From an uncultured Acetatifactor sp. (GTDB taxonomy: Bacteria; Bacillota; Clostridia; Lachnospirales; Lachnospiraceae), in assembly GCA_944383825.1 (NCBI GenBank), contig CALWRA010000010.1, positions 1 through 64,000 on the forward strand: a DNA stretch of 64,000 nucleotides. The letters run 5' to 3'. Shown in pieces: positions 5,900-14,579 of the stretch (its first letter is position 1; the number at the start of each line of letters is the position of its first letter). The translations under genes and the position numbers were made by a program. Under the pieces are notes generated by a model. The model had not been told where the DNA came from and did no database searches. It saw only the letters and a list, made by a program, of their open reading frames with translations.

Positions 5900-7747
5900 A
5901 TGATACAGAAAAGAGAAGATATAAGAAACGTTGCCATCATCGCTCATGTAGATCACGGAAAGACCACTCTTGTGGACGAGCTTTTAAAGCAAAGCGGCGT
6001 ATTCCGGGCCGGTCAGGAGGTTGTGGAGCGCATTATGGATTCCAATGACATTGAGCGGGAACGGGGAATCACCATCCTCTCCAAAAATACTGCCGTTACC
6101 TATAAAGGCACTAAAATCAATATTATCGACACCCCCGGACATGCCGACTTCGGAGGAGAGGTAGAGCGTGTTCTCAAAATGGTGGACGGTGTTATTTTGG
6201 TGGTAGACGCCTTTGAAGGAGCCATGCCCCAGACAAAATTTGTCCTCAGGAAGGCTCTGGAGCTAAAGCTTCCCGTTGTAGTATGCATCAATAAGATTGA
6301 CCGTCCCGAGGCCAGACCGGATGAGGTGGTTGACCAGGTTCTGGAACTTTTCTTGGAGTTAGATGCCGATGATTCCCAGCTTGACTGCCCCTTTGTATAT
6401 GCCTCTGCCAAAGCAGGCGTGGCTTCCCTGAATTCGGATCAGCCCGGCTCCAGCATGGAGCCTTTATTCGAGACAATTCTGAATTACATTCCCGCTCCAG
6501 AAGGAGATCCGGACGCAGGCACTCAGGTACTGATCAGCACCATAGATTACAATGAGTACGTGGGACGCATCGGCGTTGGAAAAGTGGACAACGGTATTAT
6601 ACGGATGAATCAGGATGTGGTAATCGTAAACCACCATGAACCGAGTAAACAGACCCGGGTAAAGGTAAGCAAACTCTACGAATTTGACGGTCTCAATAAG
6701 GCAGAGGTAAAGGAGGCTTCCATAGGCTCCATCGTAGCGATTTCCGGCATTTCCGATATTCATATAGGCGATACGCTCTGCTCCCCGGAAAATCCTGTTC
6801 CCATTCCCTTCCAGAAAATCAGCGAGCCCACCATTGCCATGCAGTTTATGGTCAATGACTCTCCTCTGGCGGGCAAAGAGGGGAAATTCGTCACCAGCCG
6901 TCATCTGCGGGACAGACTGTTTCGAGAGCTGAATACCGACGTATCCCTGAGAGTGGAAGAAACAGATTCCCCGGACCGCTTCAAGGTTTCCGGAAGGGGT
7001 GAGCTGCACCTGTCCGTCCTTATTGAGAATATGCGTCGGGAAGGCTTCGAATTTGCCGTCAGCAAGGCGGAAGTACTCTATCACACGGATGAAAGCGGTA
7101 AACGACTGGAGCCCATGGAGCTGGCCTATGTGGATGTGCCAAGCGAATACGCCGGCGCCGTTATCGAAAAGCTGGGACAGCGCAAGGGAGAACTTCGCAA
7201 TATGGGAACCCTTTCCGGCAGCTCCTATACCCGTCTGGAATTTTCTATCCCATCCAGAGGACTGATCGGCTACCGCGGTGAATTTATGACCGACACCAAA
7301 GGCAACGGAATCCTGAACACTGTATTTGACGGATATGGCCCCTATAAGGGAGATATCCAGTATCGCAAGCAGGGCTCTCTAATCGCCTTTGAGGCTGGGG
7401 AAGCCATAACCTATGGTCTCTACAACGCTCAGGAGCGGGGCACTCTCTTTATCGGTCCCGGCGAAAAAGTGTACGGAGGAATGGTAGTTGGCCAGACCGG
7501 ACGCAGCGAGGATATTGAGCTGAACGTGTGCAAGAAAAAGCAGCTCACCAATACCCGTTCCGCCGGGGCTGACGAAGCGCTGCGCCTAACGCCCCCGAGA
7601 ATCCTGTCTTTGGAACAGGCCCTGGATTTCATCGATACAGATGAGCTTTTAGAGGTAACTCCGGAAAATCTGCGTATCCGTAAAAAAATTCTGGATTCCA
7701 CTCTACGCAAGCGTGCCTCCAGCAATCAGTCCTCTCAGAACAGATAA
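5900..7747 (+). CDS. typA: Ribosome-associated GTPase TypA/BipA
   Basis: 615 residues from the ATG at 5900, which has AGGAG 5 bases upstream. Translational GTPase that binds the 70S ribosome and affects stress and low-temperature growth and late ribosome assembly. G motifs are AHVDHGKTT at 15-23, RGITI near 56-60, DTPGH at 77-81 and NKID at 131-134. Domain II, two EF-G-like domains and the BipA-specific C-terminal domain (SIPSRGLIGYRGEFMT, TPPRILSLEQALDFI) follow. The length is typical. It is a single-gene transcript with its own promoter and a strong terminator. Confidence 0.97.
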   Translation: MIQKREDIRNVAIIAHVDHGKTTLVDELLKQSGVFRAGQEVVERIMDSNDIERERGITILSKNTAVTYKGTKINIIDTPGHADFGGEVERVLKMVDGVILVVDAFEGAMPQTKFVLRKALELKLPVVVCINKIDRPEARPDEVVDQVLELFLELDADDSQLDCPFVYASAKAGVASLNSDQPGSSMEPLFETILNYIPAPEGDPDAGTQVLISTIDYNEYVGRIGVGKVDNGIIRMNQDVVIVNHHEPSKQTRVKVSKLYEFDGLNKAEVKEASIGSIVAISGISDIHIGDTLCSPENPVPIPFQKISEPTIAMQFMVNDSPLAGKEGKFVTSRHLRDRLFRELNTDVSLRVEETDSPDRFKVSGRGELHLSVLIENMRREGFEFAVSKAEVLYHTDESGKRLEPMELAYVDVPSEYAGAVIEKLGQRKGELRNMGTLSGSSYTRLEFSIPSRGLIGYRGEFMTDTKGNGILNTVFDGYGPYKGDIQYRKQGSLIAFEAGEAITYGLYNAQERGTLFIGPGEKVYGGMVVGQTGRSEDIELNVCKKKQLTNTRSAGADEALRLTPPRILSLEQALDFIDTDELLEVTPENLRIRKKILDSTLRKRASSNQSSQNR

Positions 7748-7791
7748 AAAGCGCCCTGAAATGGCATTTCTGCCAGATCAGGGCGCTTTTT
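7746..7791. terminator. Bidirectional intrinsic terminator
   Basis: A stem aaaaagcgccctga/tcagggcgcttttt surrounds a loop containing tggca/tgcca. It begins at the typA stop codon and carries A and T tracts on its two sides, so it can also end the convergent fprA transcript. Confidence 0.9.
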
Positions 7792-7847
7792 GCAAGTACT
7801 TTTTATTTATATATTCAGATATTTTTATGACTCTAATGTTTTCCGTT

Positions 7848-9077
7848 TCAGCTGTTTTTCTGATTTTCCTGTAACGACTCCACAACAGCGTCAGCCAGCG
7901 CATCCAGCTCCACCGCCTTGTCCTCATGCAGAGCAGAGGCCAGAGAAAGACGTTCATTCAGCACAGTCATATTTTTCAGCTCATCCTCAATAAACTTCTG
8001 CATCAGGTCTCCCGATTTGCATGCCCAGGAACCATTCTCAATAATGGCGAAAGTCCTGTTCTGCAAATTCAGAGCTTTCATGTCCTCCAGATAATTCTTC
8101 ATCACCGGATAAATTCCCAGGTTATATGTCACCGATGCCAATACAATATGACTGTATTTAAAACTTTCAGAAATCAGGTAAGACACATGGGTGTTGGACA
8201 CATCATAAAGAGCTACATCCGCAATCCCCTTTTCACACAGCCGGGAAGCAAGCGCCTGTGCCGCCGCCTCCGTATTTCCGTACATAGAGGCGTACACAAT
8301 CAAAACGCCCTTTACCTCCGGCTCATAACGGCTCCATTTGTCATATTTATCAACAAAATAACCGATGTCCTTTCTCCATACAGGCCCATGAAGCGGACAA
8401 ATATACCGAATCTGATCCAGAATTCCTCCGGCTTTTTTCAGAAGAAGCTGTATGTGAGGACCATACTTGCCTACAATATTTGTCAGATAGCGACGAGCTT
8501 CATCAATCCAGTCCCTGTCAAAGTCCACCTCATCGGCAAACAGTTTTCCATCCAGAGCAATAAAGGAGCCGAAGGCGTCGGCGGAAAACAATACGCCGTT
8601 GGTAGTATCAAATGTCACCATGGCTTCCGGCCAATGAACCATAGGAGCCCCCACAAATGTAACCATATGCGTTCCGAAGCTGAAGGTATCTCCCTCTTGC
8701 ACCTGTATGCACTCATGGCCATCCACATGGAACCCAAACTGGCGCATCAGCATAAAAGCCTTTTCCGTAGAAATGATCTGGACCTGGGGATAGCGCAGCA
8801 GAATTTCCTCAATAGAAGCCCCATGGTCGGGCTCCATATGATTGATCACCAAATAATCCAGCTGTCTCCCTTCAAGCAAATGTTCAATATTTTCCAAAAG
8901 CTGGCGGCAGGCGGACCAATCCACAGTGTCAAACAGCACCGATTTCTCGTCCAGAAGCAGATAAGAATTATAGCTCACTCCCTTCGGGATGGGATGTATA
9001 TTCTCAAACAGGGCCAGACGATGATCGTTCGCTCCCACCCAGTAGAGATTTTCAGTTACAAGTCTCACACAATACAT
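7848..9077 (-). CDS. fprA: Flavodiiron protein (A-type flavoprotein, FprA family)
   Basis: 409 residues. It reduces O2 to water or NO to N2O using electrons from rubredoxin or a similar donor, in the cytoplasm. The N-terminal metallo-beta-lactamase-like domain (1-250) carries the di-iron ligands His80, Glu82, Asp84 and His85 in NHMEPDH, then His147, Asp166 and His229 in CPLHGPVW. The flavodoxin domain from about 256 has the FMN loop YASMYGNTE. It is directly downstream of the acyl-CoA dehydrogenase-EtfA-rubredoxin fusion with only about 34 bases between them. This suggests co-transcription and that the fused rubredoxin could be its donor. Confidence 0.95.
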   Translation of the reverse strand: MYCVRLVTENLYWVGANDHRLALFENIHPIPKGVSYNSYLLLDEKSVLFDTVDWSACRQLLENIEHLLEGRQLDYLVINHMEPDHGASIEEILLRYPQVQIISTEKAFMLMRQFGFHVDGHECIQVQEGDTFSFGTHMVTFVGAPMVHWPEAMVTFDTTNGVLFSADAFGSFIALDGKLFADEVDFDRDWIDEARRYLTNIVGKYGPHIQLLLKKAGGILDQIRYICPLHGPVWRKDIGYFVDKYDKWSRYEPEVKGVLIVYASMYGNTEAAAQALASRLCEKGIADVALYDVSNTHVSYLISESFKYSHIVLASVTYNLGIYPVMKNYLEDMKALNLQNRTFAIIENGSWACKSGDLMQKFIEDELKNMTVLNERLSLASALHEDKAVELDALADAVVESLQENQKNS

Positions 9078-9111
9078 AATCTATTCTCCTTCCTTGCTTA
9101 AGCGTCCTGCT

Positions 9112-11022
9112 TCACGCCTGAATAAACTGATCCCTGGCCTCGGCGCACTCCGGGCATACCCAATCTTCCGGCAGCTTCTCAAAAAGGGTTCCGGGAGCAA
9201 TCTCTGCCGCCTCGTCGCCATCCTCAGGCACATACTCGTAGCCACAGCCGCCGCAGACATACCGGCTTCCAATAGGTTCCGCCTTGGGAGGATGTGGTCT
9301 TTTCATCTTAACCATGGGAGGAGCAGGCTGCTTTTCCCCGCTGTCCAATGCCGCAGACAGCAAAGGCAATATTTCGTTCACATCCCCCACAATGCCGTAA
9401 TCACAGTTTTTAAAAATAGGCGCCCCTGGATTCTTATTCACAGCCACAATTGTGGAGGCATCCTTTATACCCTTCAAATGCTGTACGGCGCCGGAAATAC
9501 CACAGGCGATATATAGATTGCCCGTAAACTTCTGGCCCGACATTCCTACATAACGGTTAAGAGGAAGATATTTCAGCGTCTCCGCAACTGGCCGGGAAGA
9601 ACCAATGGCAGCTCCTGCCGCTCTGGCCAAATCCTCAATCAGCTTCATATTTTCCTTTTCTCCAATTCCCTTTCCTGCAGCCACCACTCTTTCTGCCTGA
9701 TTAATGGGAGTGTCAAGAGGAATGCCCACGGAAAAATCGTGCCCATCCTTTTTCAGGCATTCTGCCAGCGCCTCCACCTGTTCTGCGGAAGTACCCTCCC
9801 GGAAAATCATTTTTTTGCGCACTCCGGTGATAGGAGCCGGCTTCTTGGGACGGCTTGCAGAGCTACCCTGCTCTTTGGGAGGCTTGCCTAAAAGGTGGGA
9901 GGCAATGACCACTCTCTGAATTTCGTTGGTCCCCTCATATATCGTGGTGATTTTGGCATCGCGGTAAGCCCTTTCTACCTCCATTCCCTTCATAAAACCG
10001 GATCCGCCGTAAATCTGAAGGGCGTCGTTTGTCACCTCCAATGCAATGTCCGAGGCATACATCTTGGCCATGGCGGCCTCCATCCCGTAGGGCTCATGGT
10101 TCTCCTTCAGCTCCGCCGCTGAGTACACCAGCATACGGGCACAACGCAGCTTGGTAGCCATATCCGCCAGCTTAAAGGAAATAGACTGCTGAAATCCAAT
10201 GGGCTTTCCGAACTGAATCCGCTCCTTTGCATATGCCACCGCGCTTTCATAAGCTCCCTGGGCGATTCCAAGCGCCTGGGCAGCAATCCCAATACGTCCG
10301 CCATCCAGAGTGGACATGGCAATCTTAAATCCCTCTCCTTCTTTTCCCAGCAGATTTTCAACAGGTACTTCCACATTATCAAAAATCAGCTCTGCGGTGG
10401 AGGAAGAGCGAATGCCCATCTTGTCATAATGGTCGCCGAAATAAAAGCCCTTCCAGCCCTTTTCCACAATGAAAGCGCTGATTCCTCTGGTCCCTATATC
10501 CGGTGTGGTAACAGCAAAAACAATATATGTATCCGCAACCGGCGCATTTGTTATAAAAATCTTTCCTCCATTGAGAACATAGTGATCTCCTTTGAGAACC
10601 GCAGTTGTTTCAGTTCCGCCTGCATCGGAGCCCGCATTGGTCTCAGTAAGTCCGAATGCTCCGATTTTTTCGCCTTTCGCAAGAGGTATCAGGTACTTTT
10701 TCTTCTGTTCCTCCGTACCGTATGTAAAAATAGGCCAGCTTCCCAAGGAAACATGGGCTGATAAAATAACGCCTGTTCCGCCATCTATGCGCGAAAGCTC
10801 TTCCACAGCAATCGCGTAGCTTAATACATCCAGTCCGGCTCCGCCGTATTCCTTTGGATAAGGGATACCCATGAGACCCATTTTCCCGAGCTTCCGGATT
10901 GCCTCTTCGGGGAATTCATTCTGTTGGTCAAGAAGAAACGCAATAGGTTTAATTTCTTCCTCCGCATAAGCGCGTACCTTGGCGCGCAGCTCCTCATGAG
11001 CGTTTGTCGTTTGAAACAGCAT
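9112..11022 (-). CDS. Acyl-CoA dehydrogenase - EtfA domain - rubredoxin fusion
   Basis: 636 residues with three modules. Residues 1-380 are a full acyl-CoA dehydrogenase: [14 protein letters not shown] near 123-136, QIYGGSGF near 337-343 and catalytic Glu363 in [10 protein letters not shown]. About 436-560 matches the FAD domain of EtfA ([49 protein letters not shown]) without the EtfA N-terminal half. About 588-630 is a rubredoxin with Cys590, Cys593, Cys623 and Cys626. Electrons could run flavin to flavin to iron within one chain. The adjacent flavodiiron protein is the obvious acceptor. The substrate acyl-CoA is unknown, and no etfB is present here. AAGGAGG precedes the start. Confidence 0.93.
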   Translation of the reverse strand: MLFQTTNAHEELRAKVRAYAEEEIKPIAFLLDQQNEFPEEAIRKLGKMGLMGIPYPKEYGGAGLDVLSYAIAVEELSRIDGGTGVILSAHVSLGSWPIFTYGTEEQKKKYLIPLAKGEKIGAFGLTETNAGSDAGGTETTAVLKGDHYVLNGGKIFITNAPVADTYIVFAVTTPDIGTRGISAFIVEKGWKGFYFGDHYDKMGIRSSSTAELIFDNVEVPVENLLGKEGEGFKIAMSTLDGGRIGIAAQALGIAQGAYESAVAYAKERIQFGKPIGFQQSISFKLADMATKLRCARMLVYSAAELKENHEPYGMEAAMAKMYASDIALEVTNDALQIYGGSGFMKGMEVERAYRDAKITTIYEGTNEIQRVVIASHLLGKPPKEQGSSASRPKKPAPITGVRKKMIFREGTSAEQVEALAECLKKDGHDFSVGIPLDTPINQAERVVAAGKGIGEKENMKLIEDLARAAGAAIGSSRPVAETLKYLPLNRYVGMSGQKFTGNLYIACGISGAVQHLKGIKDASTIVAVNKNPGAPIFKNCDYGIVGDVNEILPLLSAALDSGEKQPAPPMVKMKRPHPPKAEPIGSRYVCGGCGYEYVPEDGDEAAEIAPGTLFEKLPEDWVCPECAEARDQFIQA

Positions 11023-11044
11023 GTAACTACCTCCTTTTATACTT

Positions 11045-11057
11045 GATAAAATTTATC
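11045..11057 (-). promoter_or_regulatory. Palindrome upstream of the acyl-CoA dehydrogenase fusion
   Basis: gataaa-a-tttatc is a perfect 6+1+6 palindrome, 22 bases before the start codon. On the plus strand it is preceded by ctt, giving cttgataa, which is shared with the larger palindrome at the Rrf2 gene promoter. It may be a binding site for the adjacent Rrf2 regulator. Confidence 0.45.
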
Positions 11058-11075
11058 CAGTTTAGGTTAAAAAAA

Positions 11076-11483
11076 TCAGTGCCCTCCGGTCAAAATATGC
11101 CATAGGCTGTGAGCCTGCAACTCCTGATCAAGCTTACTCTGGATTGCAGCAAGCTGACAGTGAATGGTACAGCCCCCATGATTTTCTTTCCAGGAACACA
11201 TATAATCCGGCTCCATACAGGAGGACAGGCTGCTTTTCTCGCCCATGTCCATCATCAGATCATAAAGAGATCGCTGACTCAAATCTGCAGCCAGGCGGCA
11301 TCCTCCTGCCGCCCCTCTTACAACCTGAATGATTCCCGCTTTTGACAGTTTTTTGATAATCTTGTAAGCAAAGGGTTGAGGAATCATCTCCGCAGAAGCG
11401 ATTTCCCCTACCGTATGAAGATCATCGTCCAGCAGTATACGCAGTATCCTCAGCGCATAATCCGTCTCCCTGGTTATGACCAA
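11076..11483 (-). CDS. Rrf2-family transcriptional regulator with four-Cys cluster region
   Basis: 135 residues if translation starts at the TTG at 11483. An ATG five codons upstream (11498) overlaps a GGGAGG site that is ideally placed, 7 bases before this TTG, and the family begins M-x-ITRETDYALRIL, so TTG is preferred. The N-terminal winged helix (TVGEIASAEMIPQPFAYKII) is followed by the Rrf2 signature RGAAGGCRLA. Cysteines about 89, 96, 105 and 109 (CX6CX8CX3C) could hold an Fe-S cluster for redox or O2/NO sensing. It is upstream of and parallel to the fusion and fprA. Palindromes at both control regions suggest control of itself and the pair. Confidence 0.87.
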   Translation of the reverse strand: MVITRETDYALRILRILLDDDLHTVGEIASAEMIPQPFAYKIIKKLSKAGIIQVVRGAAGGCRLAADLSQRSLYDLMMDMGEKSSLSSCMEPDYMCSWKENHGGCTIHCQLAAIQSKLDQELQAHSLWHILTGGH

Positions 11484-11519
11484 GTTCGTTCCTCCCATCC
11501 GAATTTTCTCTATACGGTA

Positions 11520-11553
11520 AACATATCATTCTTGATAATTTTTGTCAATTATC
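11520..11553 (-). promoter_or_regulatory. Promoter and operator of the rrf2-type gene
   Basis: On the minus strand TTGACA (11548-11543), a 17-base spacer and TATGTT (11525-11520) form a good promoter. A perfect 7-bp dyad gataatt/aattatc with a 6-base centre (11534-11553) covers the -35 element, so a bound regulator would block the promoter. Autoregulation by the Rrf2 protein is the likely reading. Confidence 0.65.
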
Positions 11554-11619
11554 AGGTCGGAAATCTAATTATTTTTGTCAGCTTAGCCAAAAAATTTAAG
11601 GCTGTTTTGGACAAATTAC

Positions 11620-12918
11620 TTAATTCTCCAGCATATTTTCAATGAAAATTCCATATCCCCTGGTACTATCCTGTACAAGCACATGGGTCACCGCTCCGAT
11701 AAACTTTCCATTTTGTATAATAGGAGCTCCGCTCATTCCTTGAACGATACCGCCGGTAATTTTAATCAGCTCCGGATCCGTAACCTTCAGCTCAATTCCA
11801 CGGTTAATATTATCATGATCCAAATGAACCGCCGTAATTTCAACATCGTAATATCTTGTCGTACCGTCCACGGTACAGAGAATCTGAGCATAGCCCTCCT
11901 GAATTTCCTGCTTCAGCCCAATGGGAAGAGGTTCCTGCCCGGCAAGACTGAGCGCCCTTTCATTGCAGACTCCAAAAATTCCCCGAGCGCTGTTTGAGGT
12001 AATATCCCCCAGTATCCTTTCATCGGAATATACAATCATTCCCGTCATCTCCCCGGGGTTTCCATTTGCCCCCTTTCGAATGGAGACAATTTCCGTTTGG
12101 TAAAGTGTTCCATCGTCCATATCCATTAGCGTGCTGGTATCCACATCATTGATTCCGTGTCCGAGTGCGCCGAATCTGCCTTCGCTGTCAATATAAGTCA
12201 TAGTCCCCACTCCCTGTGCGTTGTCCCTCACCCAAAGGCCAATCTTATAATCACCGCTTTGATTACGCACGGGTTTAACCCTGGTCTCTATGGACTGGCC
12301 GTCTCTTTCCACTGTAAGAACCACCTCATTTCCGCCGCTTTCTTCAATACGCCTGATAAAATCATCCTTTTCCGTTACCGGCTCCCCATTTACTTTCTGG
12401 ATATAATCCCCCGACTTTAAAATATATTTACAGGGGGAATAGCTTACTCCATCCTCACCCACAAACTCTCCTGCTCCTATCACAAGAACACCATCCGTTT
12501 TCACGTAAATGCCGATGGGCACTCCCACCGGAATCAGCTCCTGATCCTCTATAACCTGTATACCCACCTGTTTAAAAGGCAAAAAGCCAAACAGCTTTAC
12601 TTCCATTAAGTACTCATTCAGTCCGCCTGTTTTCATAGTGACTGTCTGATTTAAATCTATGGTTACCGCTCCCTGCGGAATATTGCTTTCTCCCTGTTCG
12701 CTGACGCTCACAATGTCTGCTTTTGCTGGAATTCCCAGGTTAAAGGATTGCTCCTGCCCCGCCCTGACATGGAGCACTGAAGGAATGCTGCTGTCCACAT
12801 AGTAATACCCCAGACCCCCGAGAGCCGCGCAGCAAAGGATCAAAGCCACACACAGACAATACCTGTAAATGCGGTATCTCTTTATCCTGCCTTTCCAGCC
12901 CTGGAGCAATATTATCAT
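11620..12918 (-). CDS. spoIVB: SpoIVB signalling serine peptidase
   Basis: 432 residues from the ATG at 12918, which follows GGGAGA. The frame is open to 13023, but this start gives the usual family length and puts the membrane anchor near the N-terminus. Forespore-made PDZ serine protease that cleaves SpoIVFA so that pro-sigma-K is processed. It has an N-terminal transmembrane segment, a PDZ domain at about 155-225, and the S55 peptidase domain with His254 in GALGHGIND and Ser396 in GMSGAPIIQNG. It normally follows recN and precedes spo0A in Clostridia. Here a plus-strand lipase gene separates it from recN, and no spo0A is in the window. Confidence 0.93.
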   Translation of the reverse strand: MIILLQGWKGRIKRYRIYRYCLCVALILCCAALGGLGYYYVDSSIPSVLHVRAGQEQSFNLGIPAKADIVSVSEQGESNIPQGAVTIDLNQTVTMKTGGLNEYLMEVKLFGFLPFKQVGIQVIEDQELIPVGVPIGIYVKTDGVLVIGAGEFVGEDGVSYSPCKYILKSGDYIQKVNGEPVTEKDDFIRRIEESGGNEVVLTVERDGQSIETRVKPVRNQSGDYKIGLWVRDNAQGVGTMTYIDSEGRFGALGHGINDVDTSTLMDMDDGTLYQTEIVSIRKGANGNPGEMTGMIVYSDERILGDITSNSARGIFGVCNERALSLAGQEPLPIGLKQEIQEGYAQILCTVDGTTRYYDVEITAVHLDHDNINRGIELKVTDPELIKITGGIVQGMSGAPIIQNGKFIGAVTHVLVQDSTRGYGIFIENMLEN

Positions 12919-13206
12919 CTCATCTCCCGCCTGCTTTTTGATTCTGTCACTTTCGCTGATCCACAATTTCATATATCCATATACTCCCATCTGCCCTGAC
13001 TTTATCCCGGTGCTTTCCTTCATACTTCATACTTATTATGCGATTGTTTTGAGATTTTAGTTATGAAAAGGGGAGAGATTTTTTTGAAATTATTGGATAA
13101 GAAAGCCGGACATGATATAATACAGTCAGTGTTTTCTCTATGATTGCTTTGGCCGGCCGCGGCTGGAACATCGCGTATTGAAAAGATAAAAAGGATAGTA
13201 TACGAT

Positions 13207-14559
13207 ATGAAAAGATTCTTATGTACAAATATTGTGCGATTATTATATTCTCTGATCTTTTTCGCAGGAGTAAATCTTTATCTGGTGAAGAATCTCCTTC
13301 CTTCTCCCATGTGGAAAGGATTGCCCTTCGCCTGCCTTTTTATCCTGGCTTTTCCTGTTTTTTTTAAAAATCTTCCTGAAACGGCAAGGCTGCGTTTCTG
13401 TGCAAAAGGCTGTGAGCTGTTAATTTTATTTCTGATATCCACTGTTTTTTCCCTGCTCTTTTTCCTTCTGGGGGCATCGGGATTTCTCGGATTTTCTCCC
13501 ATATGGGAAACACCGCTGCTCTGGATTTTAAATTCCCTGTGGGCTTTTCTGGGAGAGGCGTTGATTTTCTGGACAGGTATTCTTGAGGTATATCTGAGCT
13601 CCGTTCAGCTGGGCATCCGCCTGCGCGTCATCGGCCTTTTGTGCGGAATGATTCCCTTGGTAAATCTGGTTGTGCTGGGATTTATCATCCACACCGTCTC
13701 AGAGGAGGCGAATTTTGAAAACAAAAAAATCCTTCAGGACAGACAACGCAGTAAAGAAGCCATCTGTGCAACAAAATATCCCATATTGCTGGTGCATGGC
13801 GTTTTTTTCAGAGATTTTCGTTACCTGAACTATTGGGGCCGTATCCCAAAGGAGTTGGAAAAAAACGGGGCCACAGTTTTTTACGGACAGCATCAATCCG
13901 CCGCCTCCGTTGCAGACAGCGGAAAGGAAATTGCGGACAGAATCCTTCAGATCGTAACGGAGACCGGCTGCCAAAAGGTTAATATCATTGCGCATTCCAA
14001 AGGAGGGCTGGACTGCCGCAGCGCTCTTACCCTTCCGGGAATTGCACAGCATGTGGCCACTCTGACCACCATAAACACACCCCACAGAGGTTGTGAATTT
14101 GCAGATTACCTGTTGAAGAAAATTCCGGAAAAGCAGAAGAATATAGCGGCAAAGTCCTACAACGCCGCGCTGAAAAGGTTGGGAGATCCCTGCCCCGATT
14201 TTCTTGCCGCCGTCAGCAATCTTACCAGGGCCTTCTGTGCCTCCTTTAACAGGGACACCCCCGACGTTCCCGGCATCCTGTACCAAAGCGTGGGGTCCCG
14301 TCTGAATGCGGCGAGAAGCGGGCGCTTCCCTTTAAACTTTACCTATCATCTCTGCGGCTACTTTGAGGGGGATAACGATGGCCTGGTCAGTGAAAAATCC
14401 TTTGTTTGGGGGTCATCCTTTCAGTATCTTACGGTAAAAGGAGCCCGAGGCATCTCCCACGGAGATATGATTGACTTAAACCGGGAAAACCTCCCGGAAT
14501 TTGATGTGCGTGAATTTTATGTGCAGCTGGTAAATTCTCTGAAAAAACAGGGCTTCTAA
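13207..14559 (+). CDS. Membrane-anchored alpha/beta-hydrolase, lipase-like
   Basis: 450 residues from the ATG at 13207, which has only a weak AAAGGAT site. The first 165 residues contain four to five hydrophobic segments. A soluble alpha/beta-hydrolase domain follows with LLVHGVFF near 194-201 (oxyanion HG) and the nucleophile elbow AHSKGG, Ser264, as in triacylglycerol lipases. The catalytic Asp and His are probably in DGLVSEK and GISHGDMID near the C-terminus. Likely a membrane-attached lipase or esterase; the substrate is unknown. It is the only plus-strand gene in the long minus-strand block and sits between spoIVB and recN. Confidence 0.82.
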   Translation: MKRFLCTNIVRLLYSLIFFAGVNLYLVKNLLPSPMWKGLPFACLFILAFPVFFKNLPETARLRFCAKGCELLILFLISTVFSLLFFLLGASGFLGFSPIWETPLLWILNSLWAFLGEALIFWTGILEVYLSSVQLGIRLRVIGLLCGMIPLVNLVVLGFIIHTVSEEANFENKKILQDRQRSKEAICATKYPILLVHGVFFRDFRYLNYWGRIPKELEKNGATVFYGQHQSAASVADSGKEIADRILQIVTETGCQKVNIIAHSKGGLDCRSALTLPGIAQHVATLTTINTPHRGCEFADYLLKKIPEKQKNIAAKSYNAALKRLGDPCPDFLAAVSNLTRAFCASFNRDTPDVPGILYQSVGSRLNAARSGRFPLNFTYHLCGYFEGDNDGLVSEKSFVWGSSFQYLTVKGARGISHGDMIDLNRENLPEFDVREFYVQLVNSLKKQGF

Positions 14560-14579
14560 GCTTTATCCGTGGAGTGGAA

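Noticed and set aside
7926..9101. 391-codon plus-strand frame
   Set aside because: Antisense to fprA; His-, Ile- and Arg-rich composition with no domain. The minus-strand flavodiiron protein has all its metal ligands.
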